Origin: 66-474 sp035606235
GTDB taxonomy: Bacteria; Pseudomonadota; Gammaproteobacteria; Xanthomonadales; Rhodanobacteraceae
NCBI GenBank assembly: GCA_035606235.1
Contig: DATNFU010000029.1
Location: forward strand, 23,287-87,286
Reading direction: 5' to 3'
DNA length: 64,000 nucleotides
Part shown: positions 15,780 to 27,776 of the stretch, piece after piece
Position numbering within the stretch: position 1 is the first letter of the stretch
Layout of the letters: the number at the start of each line of letters is the position of its first letter
Translations under genes and position numbers: made by a program
Notes under the pieces: generated by a model
Seen by the model: the letters and a program-made list of their open reading frames with translations, nothing else
The model's database searches: none
What the model was told of the DNA's origin: nothing

Positions 15780-16577
15780 TTATTCGGGGCGCCCCTGGTG
15801 GAGCAGCCCATAAAGAGCGCGCCCCACCGCCGCGCACGCAAACGCCGCGGTGACGTGCATCGCGGCACCCAAACCCGTGCCGCAGTCGAGGCGAAAGCCG
15901 GTTTCCGCGTCGGTGCGCGGGCGTACCCCGCAGACGCTGCCGTCCGGCTGCGGGTAACGCACGTTTTCCAATGAATAGACCGCCGGCACGCCGAAGCTGC
16001 GCTCGACGTTGCGCGGGAAGCCGTGATCCTGGCGCAGTTTCTTGCGAATCATGCCGAGCAGTTTGTCGTGCTCTGTATGGGCGAGATCGCGCACGCGCAC
16101 GCGGGTAGCGTCGGTGCGACCACCGGCGGAACCGACCACGATGATCGGCTGTTTCGCACGTCGGCAGGCCGCGATCAATTCCAGCTTGACGCGGAAGGCG
16201 TCGCAGGCATCCAGGATCAGGTCATGATGTTCGTCGAGCAAAGCGCCGATCAGGGGCCGCGTCAGGAATTGCGCGCGCGCATCCAGGTGCAGGCGCGGAT
16301 CGACCGCCCGCAGACGCGCGGCCATTACCTCGACCTTGGGGCGCCCGAATTCCCCCTCCAGCGCATGCGATTGGCGATTGACGTTGGAAACGCAGACTTC
16401 GTCGCCATCAATCAGCGTCAACCCGCCGATGCCGCTGCGCGCAAGTGCTTCGGCCGCCCAGGAGCCGACGCCGCCGAGGCCGATCACCGCCACGCGACAA
16501 CGCGCCAGCCGGGCGGCACTGCCGGTGCCATACAAACGATCAATCCCGAGAAAGCGCGTGGCGATCATGGCGCGCAT
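15780..16577 (-). CDS. tcdA: tRNA threonylcarbamoyladenosine dehydratase TcdA (ThiF/E1-like)
   Basis: ThiF-family enzyme that cyclises the t6A37 modification of tRNA to ct6A in an ATP-dependent step. 265 aa. Nucleotide-binding GLGGVGSWAAEALARSGIG is at about 33-51, then 'LTLIDGDEVCVSNVNRQ' and the TcdA-like 'EGEFGRPKVEVMAAR', 'DACDAFRVK', 'GSAGGRTDATRVRVRDLAHTEHDKL' and 'SFGVPAVYSLE'. No ThiS or MoaD partner is near. The start could be the ATG at 16577 or 9 bases further in. Confidence 0.92.
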   Translation of the reverse strand: MRAMIATRFLGIDRLYGTGSAARLARCRVAVIGLGGVGSWAAEALARSGIGGLTLIDGDEVCVSNVNRQSHALEGEFGRPKVEVMAARLRAVDPRLHLDARAQFLTRPLIGALLDEHHDLILDACDAFRVKLELIAACRRAKQPIIVVGSAGGRTDATRVRVRDLAHTEHDKLLGMIRKKLRQDHGFPRNVERSFGVPAVYSLENVRYPQPDGSVCGVRPRTDAETGFRLDCGTGLGAAMHVTAAFACAAVGRALYGLLHQGRPE

Positions 16578-16668
16578 TGTCGCATCGCGGGAGCCGCGCT
16601 CGGAGAACGGGAATGAAGCAAAGCCGATCGCCGGCTAAACTTGGCGGATCAGTTCAACGGAAACGCCC

Positions 16669-17064
16669 ATGCGAACCCTGCTGCTCGTCATCCTTGCGCT
16701 CGCGATCGGCGCCATCGCCGCCGCACAAGTCACCGGCGCGTTGCGTCAGCGCGACGCCTACCCGCGCGGGGTGATGGACGTAATGGCCGAGCACGCCGGC
16801 GCACTGGACCAGGCGTTGCGCGGGCGGCACTGCGCGACCGATGCGACGGCACCGAGTTTCTCGATGCTGGTCACGATGTCCGGCGAGATTCCGCTGGCGT
16901 TTCCCGACCTGATGAGCGACAAGCAATTCGCGAAATTCGCCCATGACGCGCATGCGTTCGACCAGCAGGTTGCGGCCCATCCTCCGCGCGACTGCCCTGC
17001 ATTACGCAAAGCGTTTGCGCAGATCAACGAACACTGCGACCAGTGTCACCGGATTTATCGGTAG
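16669..17064 (+). CDS. cytochrome c'-like periplasmic protein with C-terminal haem motif
   Basis: Exported c-type cytochrome, 131 aa. The signal or anchor helix is at about 4-22, and a single haem site CDQCHR lies at the very C-terminus (CXXCH about 125-129), which is the cytochrome c' layout. The preceding helices are short, with Cys in 'GRHCATD' and 'RDCPAL' that could form a disulfide. The family binds gases such as NO or CO or is involved in nitrosative stress; the role here is open. Not linked in operon to neighbours, and a REP element follows directly. Confidence 0.82.
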   Translation: MRTLLLVILALAIGAIAAAQVTGALRQRDAYPRGVMDVMAEHAGALDQALRGRHCATDATAPSFSMLVTMSGEIPLAFPDLMSDKQFAKFAHDAHAFDQQVAAHPPRDCPALRKAFAQINEHCDQCHRIYR

Positions 17065-17082
17065 TCCAAAGCAACAGCAAAC

Positions 17083-17260
17083 GTCATCCCGGCGAAAGCC
17101 GGGATCAATTTTGCCGTTAGCGTTGGAAGATCAAAATGGATTGCAAAGTCCATCCTTGGACTTTTGCCCTTCGGGCCAACCTTCGGTTGTTCAAATTCGT
17201 TCCTGACGAATTTGTCCGGGTTCCGCCGCGATGAAGCTGCGGCGGCCCCGGAATGATGCC
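17083..17260. repeat. REP/BIME-type intergenic element
   Basis: Begins GTCATCCCGGCGAAAGCCGGGATC, in which CCCGGC-GAAA-GCCGGG is a hairpin. The 32 bases 17083-17114 closely match those within comEC (3605-3636). It ends with an inverse-type motif around 'CCCCGGAATGATG' (17247-17259). It fills most of the 217-base gap between the cytochrome gene and the convergent Asp-box gene and may terminate both. Confidence 0.75.
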
Positions 17261-17281
17261 GGTTTATAACTGGCGATCTAT

Positions 17282-20491
<3,210 letters not shown>

Positions 20492-20492
20492 G

Positions 20493-21260
20493 TCACTTGC
20501 TCCCCTGGTTGGCTGCGGACGCCTGCGCACCCTTCGCGGGAAACGCGAATACCGCATCCTCGACCGGCACGTTCGCCTGCGCCTTGTCTATGCTGATCTG
20601 CATCATCTGATCGGGCGTGCCGCCCTTCGGTCCGGTGGTGATCGCGAACGGGAAATAGACGCCGTCCACTTGTTCGTAATCGCCAAAATCGGTCTGAGTG
20701 ACCTGTTGCGTGCCGCGCACCGTGCGCCGTGCGATTTCGCGAATCGGCAGATAGGCATCCGGATCCAGATACACCACGAGGGTGTTGCCGTCCTTCAAAT
20801 GCACCTGCAGCTTGTGCGCGTTGGTGCCGTCCACGTCCTCGGTGCCGAGATACGTGACCACACTGCCCTTGGCCTGCGCATTCACCAGCGCACCGTCGAA
20901 ATCAGCGGCTTCAGCCAGTTCCTTGGCGTCGTCCGCCGACATCGGGATCGGATCCTTGCGGCCGCCGAAGGGCTGAATGCTCCAGCCGCTCTGGCCATCC
21001 CATGCTTGCACCTGCGTGAGGCCCTGCACGCTGGCCTCCTCGCGAATCTTGTCGGGCCGCTTGTACAACTCGGTGTAGCTGAGCTTGAAGCCGCCACCGG
21101 CGATCAACTGGCCTTGCATCTTCAGCGTCTTGATCGCCTGCAACTTGTCCATGCCGCCACGCGCGGCGACGTTCCTGGCGACCAACTCATCGGCGGTCGC
21201 GGCATAGGCGCAACCCGCGCACGTCAGCAGCGCGAGCGCGAACACGGCACGAGCAATCAT
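20493..21260 (-). CDS. LolA-like periplasmic lipoprotein-sorting domain protein
   Basis: 255 aa, exported (signal about 1-21). LALLTCAGC could instead be a lipobox, so export by either route is possible. The LolA/LppX-like unclosed beta-barrel is suggested by 'VARNVAARGGMDKLQAIKTLKMQGQ', 'KLSYTELYKRPDKIREE', 'LQVHLKDGNTLVVYLDPDAYLPI' and 'DFGDYEQVDGVYFPFAI', ending in a Gln/Ala-rich tail. The start was chosen at 21260 because GGGGAG precedes it by 9 bases; an ATG at 21278 has no such site. A single base separates its stop from the Asp-box gene, so they are co-translated. Confidence 0.85.
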   Translation of the reverse strand: MIARAVFALALLTCAGCAYAATADELVARNVAARGGMDKLQAIKTLKMQGQLIAGGGFKLSYTELYKRPDKIREEASVQGLTQVQAWDGQSGWSIQPFGGRKDPIPMSADDAKELAEAADFDGALVNAQAKGSVVTYLGTEDVDGTNAHKLQVHLKDGNTLVVYLDPDAYLPIREIARRTVRGTQQVTQTDFGDYEQVDGVYFPFAITTGPKGGTPDQMMQISIDKAQANVPVEDAVFAFPAKGAQASAANQGSK

Positions 21261-21637
21261 TGCGATTTCTCCCCTCATGAAAATTCTTTCGGCGGAATTG
21301 ATTCGGTTTGACCCACATCGCCATGCTTTGGCAATCCCAATCAAACGCATGCTTTGCGACGGGGTTGATTGTGTCCGGCTCGATCTTCCTGGTCTCGCCG
21401 AGCGACCTTGCCTTCAGCATCCTGCCTCGGACCCCGCTGCGCACACGAGCATTGCCTTGCATCGTGTAGCGCCCCGCTTCAGCCCTTGATTTAAGGGGCG
21501 GAAAACAAAAGCCGGATAACGCAACTGGTTTGCAGCAGATAGCCTGACTTGAAATGGCCGGCAAGGCGATGGGACGAAAGTCATGCTTTATGCTCGTCTC
21601 CGCGCGCGCAAGTGGCCGCCCGTACCCGCACGCTCGA
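21261..21637. other. intergenic stretch without a gene
   Basis: 377 bases between the LolA-like gene start and the Mpo1-like gene end (both minus). Nothing with a gene's features was seen in any frame. A short hairpin CCCTT-GATTT-AAGGG lies near 21488-21502. The promoter of the LolA-like/Asp-box pair should be in the left part, close to 21270-21330. Confidence 0.5.
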
Positions 21638-21943
21638 TCAGAGGCTGATCTTGCCTTGCAGGACTTGCCCGAACATCTTCCAATCGCCGATCAAGCTGTA
21701 GACCGGATGACGAAAAGTGGCCGGGCGATTCTTTTCATAAAAGAAATGACCGGCCCAGGCGCAGCCATAGCCGCACACCGGCACGCCGACCAGCCACCAC
21801 GGATTGCGCATCGCGATCGCAGCGATGATCGCGGCGATCACCAGCCATGAACCGATGAAGTGCAGGCGACGGCAGCGGCGATCGGTGTGCTCGCCCAGAT
21901 AATACGGATAGAACTCTGCGAAATTGGCGAAATGCGGCGCCAT
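21638..21943 (-). CDS. DUF962/Mpo1-like membrane protein
   Basis: 101 aa small membrane protein of the DUF962 family. The yeast member Mpo1 is a dioxygenase that breaks 2-hydroxy fatty acids. Typical features: 'EFYPYYLGEHTDRRCRRLHFIGSWLV' (first His pair), then 'GYGCAWAGHFFYEKNRPATFRHP' and 'DWKMF'. Those histidines are the likely iron ligands. The start is the ATG at 21943 after GAGGAG; one codon earlier is a TTG. Function in bacteria not established. Single-gene unit. Confidence 0.88.
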   Translation of the reverse strand: MAPHFANFAEFYPYYLGEHTDRRCRRLHFIGSWLVIAAIIAAIAMRNPWWLVGVPVCGYGCAWAGHFFYEKNRPATFRHPVYSLIGDWKMFGQVLQGKISL

Positions 21944-22043
21944 CAAGGATTCTCCTCGTATCCGTTCACCCCGAGGTTTTCCAGAGAAGAGTTGTAGCCG
22001 GTTTTCCCGCTGCGCGATATCCGCCCGGAACAGACAATCCAGT

Positions 22044-22913
22044 TCAGCGCTCCGGCAGCGGAATGAATTCCCGATCGTCGCCGGGAATCAAGCCGAACCG
22101 GCCATCAATCCAATCGCGCTTGGCCTGCTCGATCCGCTCGCGCGAGGATGAGACGAAATTCCACCACAGGTGCCGCGGTGCATCCAGGGCCGCCCCGCCC
22201 AGCATCACCACGCGTGCGTTCGCGGCCGCGCGCATGGACACCACGCCAGCCGCTGGCAGCACCGCGAATGTGTGCGCCTCGACGCGCACATCGCCAACTT
22301 CGAGCGCGCCGTTCACCACGTACAACGCACGTTGCTGGTGCTCGTCGTCCAGCTCGAATGTGGCACCGGCATCCAGATCGCCGGCAAGGTAGAGCGTCGG
22401 CGCGAACACCGGCACGGGCGCGCGCAGACCCCGTGCCTTACCCGCCACGACCGTCAGATGCACGCCGTCGCCTTCGATGCGCGGCAACTCATCGGCGGCA
22501 ATATGATGGAACGCCGGCTCGGCTTCCTCGTCCGCGAGCGGCAGCGCGACCCAGGTCTGGATGCCATGCAGCGGCGCGCCTTCCACGCGCGCTTCCGCAG
22601 GCGTACGCTCGGAATGCGCAATGCCGCGACCGGCGGTCATCCAGTTGACCGCGCCGGGGCGGATGTCCTGCACGCTGCCGAGCGTGTCGCGGTGGCGCAT
22701 GACGCCCTCGAACAACCAGGTGACCGTGGCCAGCCCGATGTGCGGATGCGGCCGCACGTCCACGCCGACGCCGACTGAAAAATTCGCAGGACCCATGTGA
22801 TCGAAAAACACGAAGGGCCCGACGCTGCGGCACTGCGCCTGCGGCAACAGGCGGCGCACGTGGACCCCGCCGAGATCGTGTTCGCGTCCGTGCAGCAGGC
22901 GAATCTCATTCAT
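22044..22913 (-). CDS. pirin-family protein (cupin, putative quercetinase)
   Basis: Two-cupin iron-binding protein; E. coli YhhW is quercetin dioxygenase and human pirin is a redox-sensing cofactor. 289 aa. Metal-ligand signature RPHPHIGLATVTWLFEG, with 'MRHRDTLG' and the pirin-type 'PGAVNWMTAGRGIAHSE'. The second half has the second cupin ('DAGATFELDDEHQQRALYVVNG'). The ATG at 22913 is the right family start; further upstream sequence is out of family. Divergent from the response-regulator gene with about 236 bases between. Confidence 0.92.
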   Translation of the reverse strand: MNEIRLLHGREHDLGGVHVRRLLPQAQCRSVGPFVFFDHMGPANFSVGVGVDVRPHPHIGLATVTWLFEGVMRHRDTLGSVQDIRPGAVNWMTAGRGIAHSERTPAEARVEGAPLHGIQTWVALPLADEEAEPAFHHIAADELPRIEGDGVHLTVVAGKARGLRAPVPVFAPTLYLAGDLDAGATFELDDEHQQRALYVVNGALEVGDVRVEAHTFAVLPAAGVVSMRAAANARVVMLGGAALDAPRHLWWNFVSSSRERIEQAKRDWIDGRFGLIPGDDREFIPLPER

Positions 22914-23149
22914 GGCTGGATTCCGGGGTCTGCAGGGCCCACCATCGCTCGCGCGGGGCCGCCGCGCAAGTATGTTTGATCGCACGTCATTTGTGGCAGA
23001 AAGCAAACACGTGATGGGCTTTGCATTTGCACGGGTGCCCCCGCCATGACACTTGCATGATCGGAAAGCAACGCCGCCGCGCGATGAGGTTGGCGCGCGG
23101 CAAACGGGATTTTGCGGTCGTACACACGCACACAAACAGGGGTGTGAGC

Positions 23150-24349
23150 ATGGCGACAAAAGAATCGGGACCGGCGGCGGCGTCCGCGCAGTCTCCCAAT
23201 GCGATCCGCGCCTGGGGCGCGGAGTGGACCCACAAATTTACCGCCATGCTGGAACACGGCTGGCCGCTGGCCGAAGTTGCGGCCTTGCACGACGATCTCG
23301 ATCGCATCGCGTCGGCGGCGGACGGGCTGGGCGACGGCGAACTGGCGAGCACCGCGGTCGAGCTGTCGGTGTATCTGTGTTCGTTCGTGGACGACGGGCG
23401 CAGCCCGGATGCAATCCAGCGTGCCAATTTGACGCGCATGAGCCGCGCGCTCGGCGGTGATCGCACGACCCCACCCGATCAGCCCGCACCCGCGGTCAAA
23501 CCATCGAAACTCGCGCACCTGCTGTATGTCAGCGACGATGCCGGACTGGTGGCGGAATTGTGCATGCGCCTGGCCGAGCGCGGTATCGCCCTGACCGCCC
23601 GCTCGAACGCCGATGATGTGCTGCAGCGACCGCCCGAACACGGCATGCACGTGGTGCTGGTGGATCAGGCGCTACTGCCAGACCTGCAGCGACTGGAGCG
23701 CGCGGCCCTGCATTTGGGCGGCAGCGCCGGCCGGCCGTTGTTCGCCGCGTTGTTGCGTGACAATTCCCTGGAACAGCGCATGGCGGCGTTGCGTGGCGGT
23801 GCAGATCTGGTGCTCGATTTCAACGACAACCCCGCGCAGCTCGCCGAGCGCGCCGGGCGCGTTCTGCGCGAGCGCGACAGCGCACCATTGCGCGCAATGA
23901 TCATCGACGACGATCGCAGCCAGGCGATGTTCTGCGAAAGCGTGCTGCGTCACGCCGGTGTGGAAACGAAGTTGTATACGGATGCGCGCCAGGCACTGGC
24001 CGAATTCGCCGATTTCCGCCCCGAGGTGGTGCTGCTGGATCTGTACATGCCGGATATGGACGGCTTGAGCCTGGTTGCGGCATTGCGCACTCAACCGAAT
24101 TCGGCAAGCACTTCCATCGTGTTCCTGTCCGGCGACCAGGATTCCGAAACCCGGTTTGAAGCCTTGGCTGCGGGCGGGGATGATTTTCTGACCAAGCCGA
24201 TCCTGCCACGCCATCTCGTCGCCGCGGTGCTGACTCGCGGTCGCCGCGCGCGTCAATTGCAGGTATCCGCGTCCGCCAAGCCGGGCTCGGGGTCGACCAG
24301 CAGCGCCGCCAATATTCGCGAAATCAACTCCGCACGCCGCACGGGCTGA
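23150..24349 (+). CDS. response-regulator protein with two receiver-like domains and no output domain
   Basis: 399 aa. Residues about 20-110 are helical and reminiscent of an HPt bundle, though no histidine phosphosite is plain. About 120-240 is a degenerate receiver (YVSDDAGLV, no classical phospho-aspartate block). About 248-365 is a canonical receiver: IIDDD (acidic pair), VVLLDLYMPDMDG with phosphoacceptor D297, 'FLSGD' and 'DDFLTKP' (Lys 349). Then a Ser/Ala-rich tail of about 35 residues and a stop. Similar proteins in this order often continue into GGDEF, which is missing here. No sensor kinase is adjacent. The ATG was chosen by the start of the similarity; its ribosome site is weak. 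Confidence 0.82.
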   Translation: MATKESGPAAASAQSPNAIRAWGAEWTHKFTAMLEHGWPLAEVAALHDDLDRIASAADGLGDGELASTAVELSVYLCSFVDDGRSPDAIQRANLTRMSRALGGDRTTPPDQPAPAVKPSKLAHLLYVSDDAGLVAELCMRLAERGIALTARSNADDVLQRPPEHGMHVVLVDQALLPDLQRLERAALHLGGSAGRPLFAALLRDNSLEQRMAALRGGADLVLDFNDNPAQLAERAGRVLRERDSAPLRAMIIDDDRSQAMFCESVLRHAGVETKLYTDARQALAEFADFRPEVVLLDLYMPDMDGLSLVAALRTQPNSASTSIVFLSGDQDSETRFEALAAGGDDFLTKPILPRHLVAAVLTRGRRARQLQVSASAKPGSGSTSSAANIREINSARRTG

Positions 24350-24437
24350 TCGCGCGCCGTTCCGTTCATCACGCATTGCGGCGGCGCATGCAAAGTAGAT
24401 GCGCCGCATTTCACATTGCGATGAATGGAGTTCGACA

Positions 24438-24890
24438 ATGCCCGCATACGGTCGTACCGCTTTGGCGTGCCCGGTTGTCGCCGTGTTGCTGCTCGCCGGC
24501 TGCGCCAGTCATCCGCAACGCACCTCGCCGACCGGCGCACCCACGGCAACGAGTCATTCGGCGCCGCTGATTCCACGCAGCGCGCCGGAACCCGCAACAT
24601 CCGGGCAGGCGCCGCCCGCGCCGAACGGCATGGTCGGCATAGCTTCCTGCGATCAATACCTTTCCACCTACAAGGCCTGTCATCGCGCGGCGGGCATCTT
24701 CGCGCCGGATCAGATCGATGCGCGCTACGAATTGATGCACGACAGCTTGTTGCGCGACGCGCGCGATCCGGCCAAACGCGCGACGCTCGATCAGCGCTGC
24801 CGCGCGCTCTCCACCCAATTGCAGCAAGCGCTGCACGGGAAAAGCTGCAATGCCCTGCCTGCGCCGGTCGCGAGCAGCGGCACGCCGTAA
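24438..24890 (+). CDS. hypothetical lipoprotein
   Basis: 150 aa. Signal with lipobox LLLAGC (Cys about 20). A Thr/Pro/Ala-rich linker follows, then a helical domain with four cysteines: 'IASCDQYL', 'YKACHRAAG', 'QRCRAL' and 'GKSCNALP'. Those probably form two disulfides. No family recognised. Lies 53 bases upstream of the MsrB gene on the same strand and so may share a transcript with it, hinting at an envelope redox context. Confidence 0.75.
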   Translation: MPAYGRTALACPVVAVLLLAGCASHPQRTSPTGAPTATSHSAPLIPRSAPEPATSGQAPPAPNGMVGIASCDQYLSTYKACHRAAGIFAPDQIDARYELMHDSLLRDARDPAKRATLDQRCRALSTQLQQALHGKSCNALPAPVASSGTP

Positions 24891-24942
24891 GCTCTGCGCG
24901 GCTGCCTCGGTCTGCTCAACATCCAGCCTCAGGATTGATGTC

Positions 24943-25449
24943 ATGAACCGCCGCAGTTTTCTGGCCAGCAGCATCGGCGCGCTCGGTGTCGGCGCGCTTG
25001 CAATGATTGCGCATGCAGCGCAGGACGTGGTCGCGGTAAATTCCGGCCAGCAACCGACTTTCAAATTGACCGACGCGCAATGGCGGGCACGGCTCGGGCC
25101 CGAGCGCTATGCGGTGCTGCGCCAGGCCGCCACGGAACCAGCGTTCAGCAGCCCGTTGGATCACGAACACCGCGCCGGGATTTTTCATTGCGCCGGTTGC
25201 GCGTTGCCGTTGTATTCGTCGAAGACCAAGTTCGATTCCGGCACCGGCTGGCCCAGTTTCTGGAAACCGCTGCCCAATGCGGTGGCCACCGGCAGCGACA
25301 ACAGTTTTCTGATGGTGCGCACCGAAGTGCATTGCCGCCGCTGCGGCGGGCATCTTGGTCATGTGTTCGACGACGGTCCACCGCCGACCGGACTGCGTTA
25401 TTGCATGAACGGGCTGGCCCTGCGCTTCGTGCCGGGCGCCGTTTCTTGA
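24943..25449 (+). CDS. msrB: peptide-methionine (R)-S-oxide reductase MsrB, Tat-exported
   Basis: Repairs methionine-R-sulfoxide. 168 aa. It starts MNRRSFLASSIGALGVGALA, a Tat signal (RRSFL) not found on cytosolic MsrB, so this copy acts in the periplasm. Zinc cysteines are in 'CAGCALPLYSS' and 'CRRCGGHLGHVF'. The catalytic Cys is in 'RYCMNGLAL', with 'GTGWPSFW' as the substrate pocket. A possible resolving Cys is not obvious. Follows a lipoprotein gene and converges with the PAS-GAF gene. Confidence 0.94.
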   Translation: MNRRSFLASSIGALGVGALAMIAHAAQDVVAVNSGQQPTFKLTDAQWRARLGPERYAVLRQAATEPAFSSPLDHEHRAGIFHCAGCALPLYSSKTKFDSGTGWPSFWKPLPNAVATGSDNSFLMVRTEVHCRRCGGHLGHVFDDGPPPTGLRYCMNGLALRFVPGAVS

Positions 25450-25464
25450 AGGCACCCACGCGGG

Positions 25465-27339
25465 TCAGCCGATCAGTAGATCGCACAAGTCGCTTTCAAT
25501 CATCCGGCACTTCGTTTTCTCGAGTTCCCGGCTTGGCCCACCTTCCTGCGCGTTCAAATGCAGCGCGGCCCAGGTCAGATTGTCGGCCAGGCTCTCCAGC
25601 AGCAGCAATTCCTCGGCCGCCACCGGATTGGTATCGGGCGCGTAAAGGCATAGCAGGCCCACGGTGCGGCCACCGTCGTGCAGTGGCAGGGTGATCGCCT
25701 TGCGGAAGCCGTTCTCGCGCGCGGAGTCGAGTTTCCACGCGAACCCGGAATCGGGGTGCTGGATATCCTGCACGACCGTTGGCCGGCCGCTCCGCATGGT
25801 GCGGCCGCCCGGACCGAGGCCCGCGATATCGTCCGCGCTGGAGCTCAGGCGAAGATCCTTCAGGTACTCCAGACCCGCGCCCGCCCAGGCGGCGGGCCGG
25901 ATCGTTCCGTCGTCCTCGGCAAAACCGACCCAAGCCATGCGATAACCGCCCGTTTCCACGACGATGCGACAGGCCGCATCCAGCAAGGTTTGCACCTCCG
26001 AGGTGTGGATCACCGCTTCGTTGCAGCGGCCCAGCATGGCCTGCGCGCGCGTGATCCGAGCCAGTTCGCGTTCCGCGCTGAGCCGCGCGGTGATGTCGCT
26101 GGCCATCACCAGACGACCGGGCCGGCCATCGAAGGGCATGTCGTCGGAAACGATTTCGACCTGAATCAAGCTGCCATCCTTCAGCTTGTGCCGCCAGATG
26201 CCTCCATCCTTGCGGCTGTGCGAGGGCTGATGCACCACCTGACTCAGCCGCGCGATGTCCTCTTCCGGGCGCAGGTCGAGCACGCTCATCGCGAGGAATT
26301 CATCACGCGTGTAGCCGTAATGGCGCACCGCGGCATCATTGACCGCGAGAAACCGCAGCGACTCGCGATCGAACACCCACATCGGGTGCGGGTTGCCCTC
26401 GAACAGCAACCGATACTGCGCCGCCGATGCCTGCGCCTGTTCCAGCATGCGTTGGCGGCCGGTCTCGAGTGCAGCGAGGTGTTGGTCGACGTGCCGCTTC
26501 TCGATCGCAATACCCACGATCTGCACGCAGGCATTGGCCAGTTCCAATTCAGCCGGGCTGGGCGTGCGCGGCGTGCGATAGTAGACCGCAACCGTCCCGA
26601 GCACGCGATGCACGCTGGAGAAAATCGGCACTGACCAGCACGCGCGCAAGCCGTAGCGCAGCACCTGATCGCGCCAGTCCAGCCACGCCGGATCGCTGGC
26701 AATATCGGCGCTGATCACCGTACGCCCTTCGTGCGCCGCGGCGCCGCAGCAGCCTTTGCCGGGGCCGATGCGAACCTGTTCGAATGCGCGCATCAGCTCC
26801 GCCGGGAATCCGTTCGATGCCGCATGGCGCAGATGCTGGCCTTCCTCGTCCAGCAGCAATACGGTGCATATCGCATGATGGTTCTGCGACTCCATCAGGC
26901 GCACACTCGCGTTCAACACTTCGTGCAGTGAAGCGCCTTGCGCCATGGTGGCAAGCAGCGCCACCCGCTCCTTCTCGAGCGCGACCAGGCGCTGGCGCTC
27001 GGTGACATCATGGAGGCTGACGAACCAGGCGGCGGAGCCCTCCCAGGTGGTCTGCGCCAGACGCATTTCCACGGTGAGCGCCGCGGCATTGGGACGCGTG
27101 ATCTCGACCTGGGTCGGCGCGCCTACGCGAAGTGGGTAGCCGAACGTGGAGCCGGTCAGTTGCTCGACGCTCCAGCCCAGCAGCACGGCCGCCGAAGGGT
27201 TGGCATAGCGCACCCGTCCATCGATGCCGACCACCAGCACGCCGTCATGGCTGCACTCGATAAGCGTGCGCCAACCCGCATCTTCGCCGAGGTTGATCGT
27301 TGGTGAACCGCGCAACCACTGCTGGAATCCCAACTTCAT
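25465..27339 (-). CDS. PAS-GAF-PAS-GAF sensory protein without an effector domain
   Basis: 624 aa, no membrane segment. Order of domains: PAS (about 20-125, 'HDGVLVVGIDGRVRYANPSAAVLLGW'), GAF (about 140-290, 'GKGCCGAAAHEGRTVISADIASDP'), second PAS (about 315-430, 'FDRESLRFLAVNDAAVRHYGYTRDEFL'), and a second GAF (about 440-600, 'GGYRMAWVGFAEDDGTIRPAAWAG'). After that only a short tail follows, ending 'DLCDLLIG'. Relatives normally continue into GGDEF, EAL or histidine kinase; this one does not, so it may act through protein contacts or be a broken gene. Start at 27339 with GGGGAT upstream. Confidence 0.85.
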   Translation of the reverse strand: MKLGFQQWLRGSPTINLGEDAGWRTLIECSHDGVLVVGIDGRVRYANPSAAVLLGWSVEQLTGSTFGYPLRVGAPTQVEITRPNAAALTVEMRLAQTTWEGSAAWFVSLHDVTERQRLVALEKERVALLATMAQGASLHEVLNASVRLMESQNHHAICTVLLLDEEGQHLRHAASNGFPAELMRAFEQVRIGPGKGCCGAAAHEGRTVISADIASDPAWLDWRDQVLRYGLRACWSVPIFSSVHRVLGTVAVYYRTPRTPSPAELELANACVQIVGIAIEKRHVDQHLAALETGRQRMLEQAQASAAQYRLLFEGNPHPMWVFDRESLRFLAVNDAAVRHYGYTRDEFLAMSVLDLRPEEDIARLSQVVHQPSHSRKDGGIWRHKLKDGSLIQVEIVSDDMPFDGRPGRLVMASDITARLSAERELARITRAQAMLGRCNEAVIHTSEVQTLLDAACRIVVETGGYRMAWVGFAEDDGTIRPAAWAGAGLEYLKDLRLSSSADDIAGLGPGGRTMRSGRPTVVQDIQHPDSGFAWKLDSARENGFRKAITLPLHDGGRTVGLLCLYAPDTNPVAAEELLLLESLADNLTWAALHLNAQEGGPSRELEKTKCRMIESDLCDLLIG

Positions 27340-27515
27340 GTCACATCCCCGGGGCGGGCTGCCCATGCTCGGCGCGTCGGCCGCGCCTGCTGGGTGCTGC
27401 CTTGCACGTGAGCTGCCAAGCGCCGAAGGCAAGTGAGACGCAGTTCCGGAGTTTCAAAAATTTTTGCGTTGCGAGGTACAACCAGGTCGCACAACCAGGC
27501 CGCGCGGGTGCAAAA

Positions 27516-27541
27516 AAGCCCCGGCGTTGCGGCCGGGGCTT
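27516..27541 (-). terminator. intrinsic terminator of the cold-shock gene
   Basis: Perfect 10-base stem AAGCCCCGGC / GCCGGGGCTT with a 6-base loop, followed on the minus strand by a run of six T. It begins about 26 bases past the stop of the cold-shock gene at 27567, the textbook place. It also separates it from the PAS-GAF gene beyond. Confidence 0.92.
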
Positions 27542-27566
27542 CAGATTTACGACCGTGGCGCGAACT

Positions 27567-27776
27567 TCAGGCGGGCTCGACTGCGTCCGCTTGCAGGCCC
27601 TTCGGGCCCTTGACCACGGTAAAGGTGACCTTCTGGCCTTCCTGCAACGACTTGAAGCCGGTGCCCTGGATGGCGCGGAAGTGCACGAACACGTCTTCGC
27701 CGTTCTCGCGGCTGATGAATCCGAAACCCTTGGCATCGTTGAACCATTTGACGGTGCCGGCTTGACGATCCGACAT
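27567..27776 (-). CDS. cold-shock domain protein (CspA family)
   Basis: 69-residue nucleic-acid-binding protein. RNP1 KGFGFI and RNP2 VFVHF are both intact in MSDRQAGTVKWFNDAKGFGF. Acts as RNA chaperone/anti-terminator, at low temperature or constitutively. One of three nearly identical genes in this window, at 27567, 40106 and 63274, each with its own terminator. The 350-base gap upstream leaves room for a long regulatory leader. GGAGTC precedes the start by 6 bases. Confidence 0.95.
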   Translation of the reverse strand: MSDRQAGTVKWFNDAKGFGFISRENGEDVFVHFRAIQGTGFKSLQEGQKVTFTVVKGPKGLQADAVEPA

